This document shows positions 14,200 to 14,244 of a DNA stretch of 14,244 nt, piece by piece. The first letter of the stretch is position 1. Every line of letters begins with the position of its first letter. The position numbers and the translations under genes are program-made. A model generated the notes under the pieces. The model had not been told where the DNA came from, made no database searches, and saw only the letters and a program-made list of their open reading frames with translations. This DNA is from CAZTXD01 sp964617995 (GTDB lineage: Bacteria > Actinomycetota > Acidimicrobiia > Spongiisociales > ZC4RG35): positions 1-14,244 of the forward strand of contig CAZTXD010000096.1 of the NCBI GenBank assembly GCA_964617995.1, read 5' to 3'.

Positions 14200-14244
14200 C
14201 CGTTTTCGCGCATCAAATGCGCGCTATAGCGCGCATTTGATGCG
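14200..14244. repeat. 54-bp intergenic palindrome, copy 2 (cut by the window edge)
   Basis: The left arm 14200-14224 is complete and equals the left arm of copy 1 apart from one base. The centre is TATA (14225-14228), and 16 bases of the right arm (14229-14244) are visible, all perfectly complementary. This copy is a perfect palindrome as far as it can be seen, without the mismatch of copy 1. Nine more bases of the right arm are expected beyond the window. It lies 94 bp upstream of the hypothetical gene start and outside its promoter. Confidence 0.88.

Noticed and set aside
1..14244. Mobile element, CRISPR, phage or defence genes
   Set aside because: Both strands were read for transposase, integrase, Cas, nuclease or toxin-antitoxin motifs and none was recognised; the repeats present are protein-coding SLH-like units or the palindrome pair.

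Overview
The window is dense, high-GC (about two-thirds G+C by eye), single-chromosome-style bacterial DNA. It has frequent GTG starts, GTGA stop/start overlaps and at least one probable leaderless promoter, which together suggest an actinobacterium. The strongest taxonomic hint is a cysteine-containing S-layer-homology (SLH)-like repeat with the core TRGCNPP..DRFCP...VTR.QMA.FL.RA. I associate this repeat with Acidimicrobiia and related uncultured actinobacteria; that placement is from memory of the family and was not searched. No tRNA, rRNA, CRISPR array, transposase, phage or plasmid gene is visible, and no gene-free stretch exceeds 300 bases.

Left part (1-5485): three consecutive plus-strand genes encode secreted or surface proteins. 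Each carries the same SLH-like module on a different catalytic head. The first, cut by the window's left edge, is a glucose/sorbosone dehydrogenase-type beta-propeller with the repeats on its N-terminal side. The second is a zinc D,D-carboxypeptidase-like M15 peptidase followed by FG-GAP/VCBS-like repeats and three SLH-like units. The third is a SpoIID/LytB-type protein with three SLH-like units. Genes one and two are coupled by a GTGA overlap, and gene three follows after 40 bp. Two of the three heads are peptidoglycan-related, so the block looks like a cell-envelope set. The repeats contain exact direct duplications, a sign of recent unequal exchange.

Middle and right part (5627-14106): a polysaccharide/envelope region. 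It contains a nucleotide-sugar dehydrogenase, a GT4-like glycosyltransferase coupled to it by a GTGA overlap, a convergent minus-strand GT2 glycosyltransferase with C-terminal membrane segments, an unknown multi-spanning membrane protein, a leucyl aminopeptidase (PepA), a polyprenyl-phosphate sugar-1-phosphate transferase and a Wzx-like flippase. The last two are also GTGA-coupled. A plausible pathway is: the dehydrogenase makes a UDP-uronic acid; the sugar transferase loads the first sugar on undecaprenyl phosphate; the two glycosyltransferases extend it; the flippase moves the lipid-linked unit across the membrane. A polymerase and ligase are not in the window. A 142-residue basic protein of unknown function is encoded on the minus strand at the right end behind a well-formed leaderless promoter.

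The most unusual signal is a near-perfect 54-bp palindrome with 25-bp arms. It occurs in the only two intergenic gaps longer than 100 bp, at 5502-5555 and at 14200 to the right edge, so it brackets the polysaccharide region exactly. Its T-run and A-run are on the wrong sides for a classical intrinsic terminator. A second curiosity is a perfect Shine-Dalgarno sequence directly after pepA followed only by a 20-codon reading frame.
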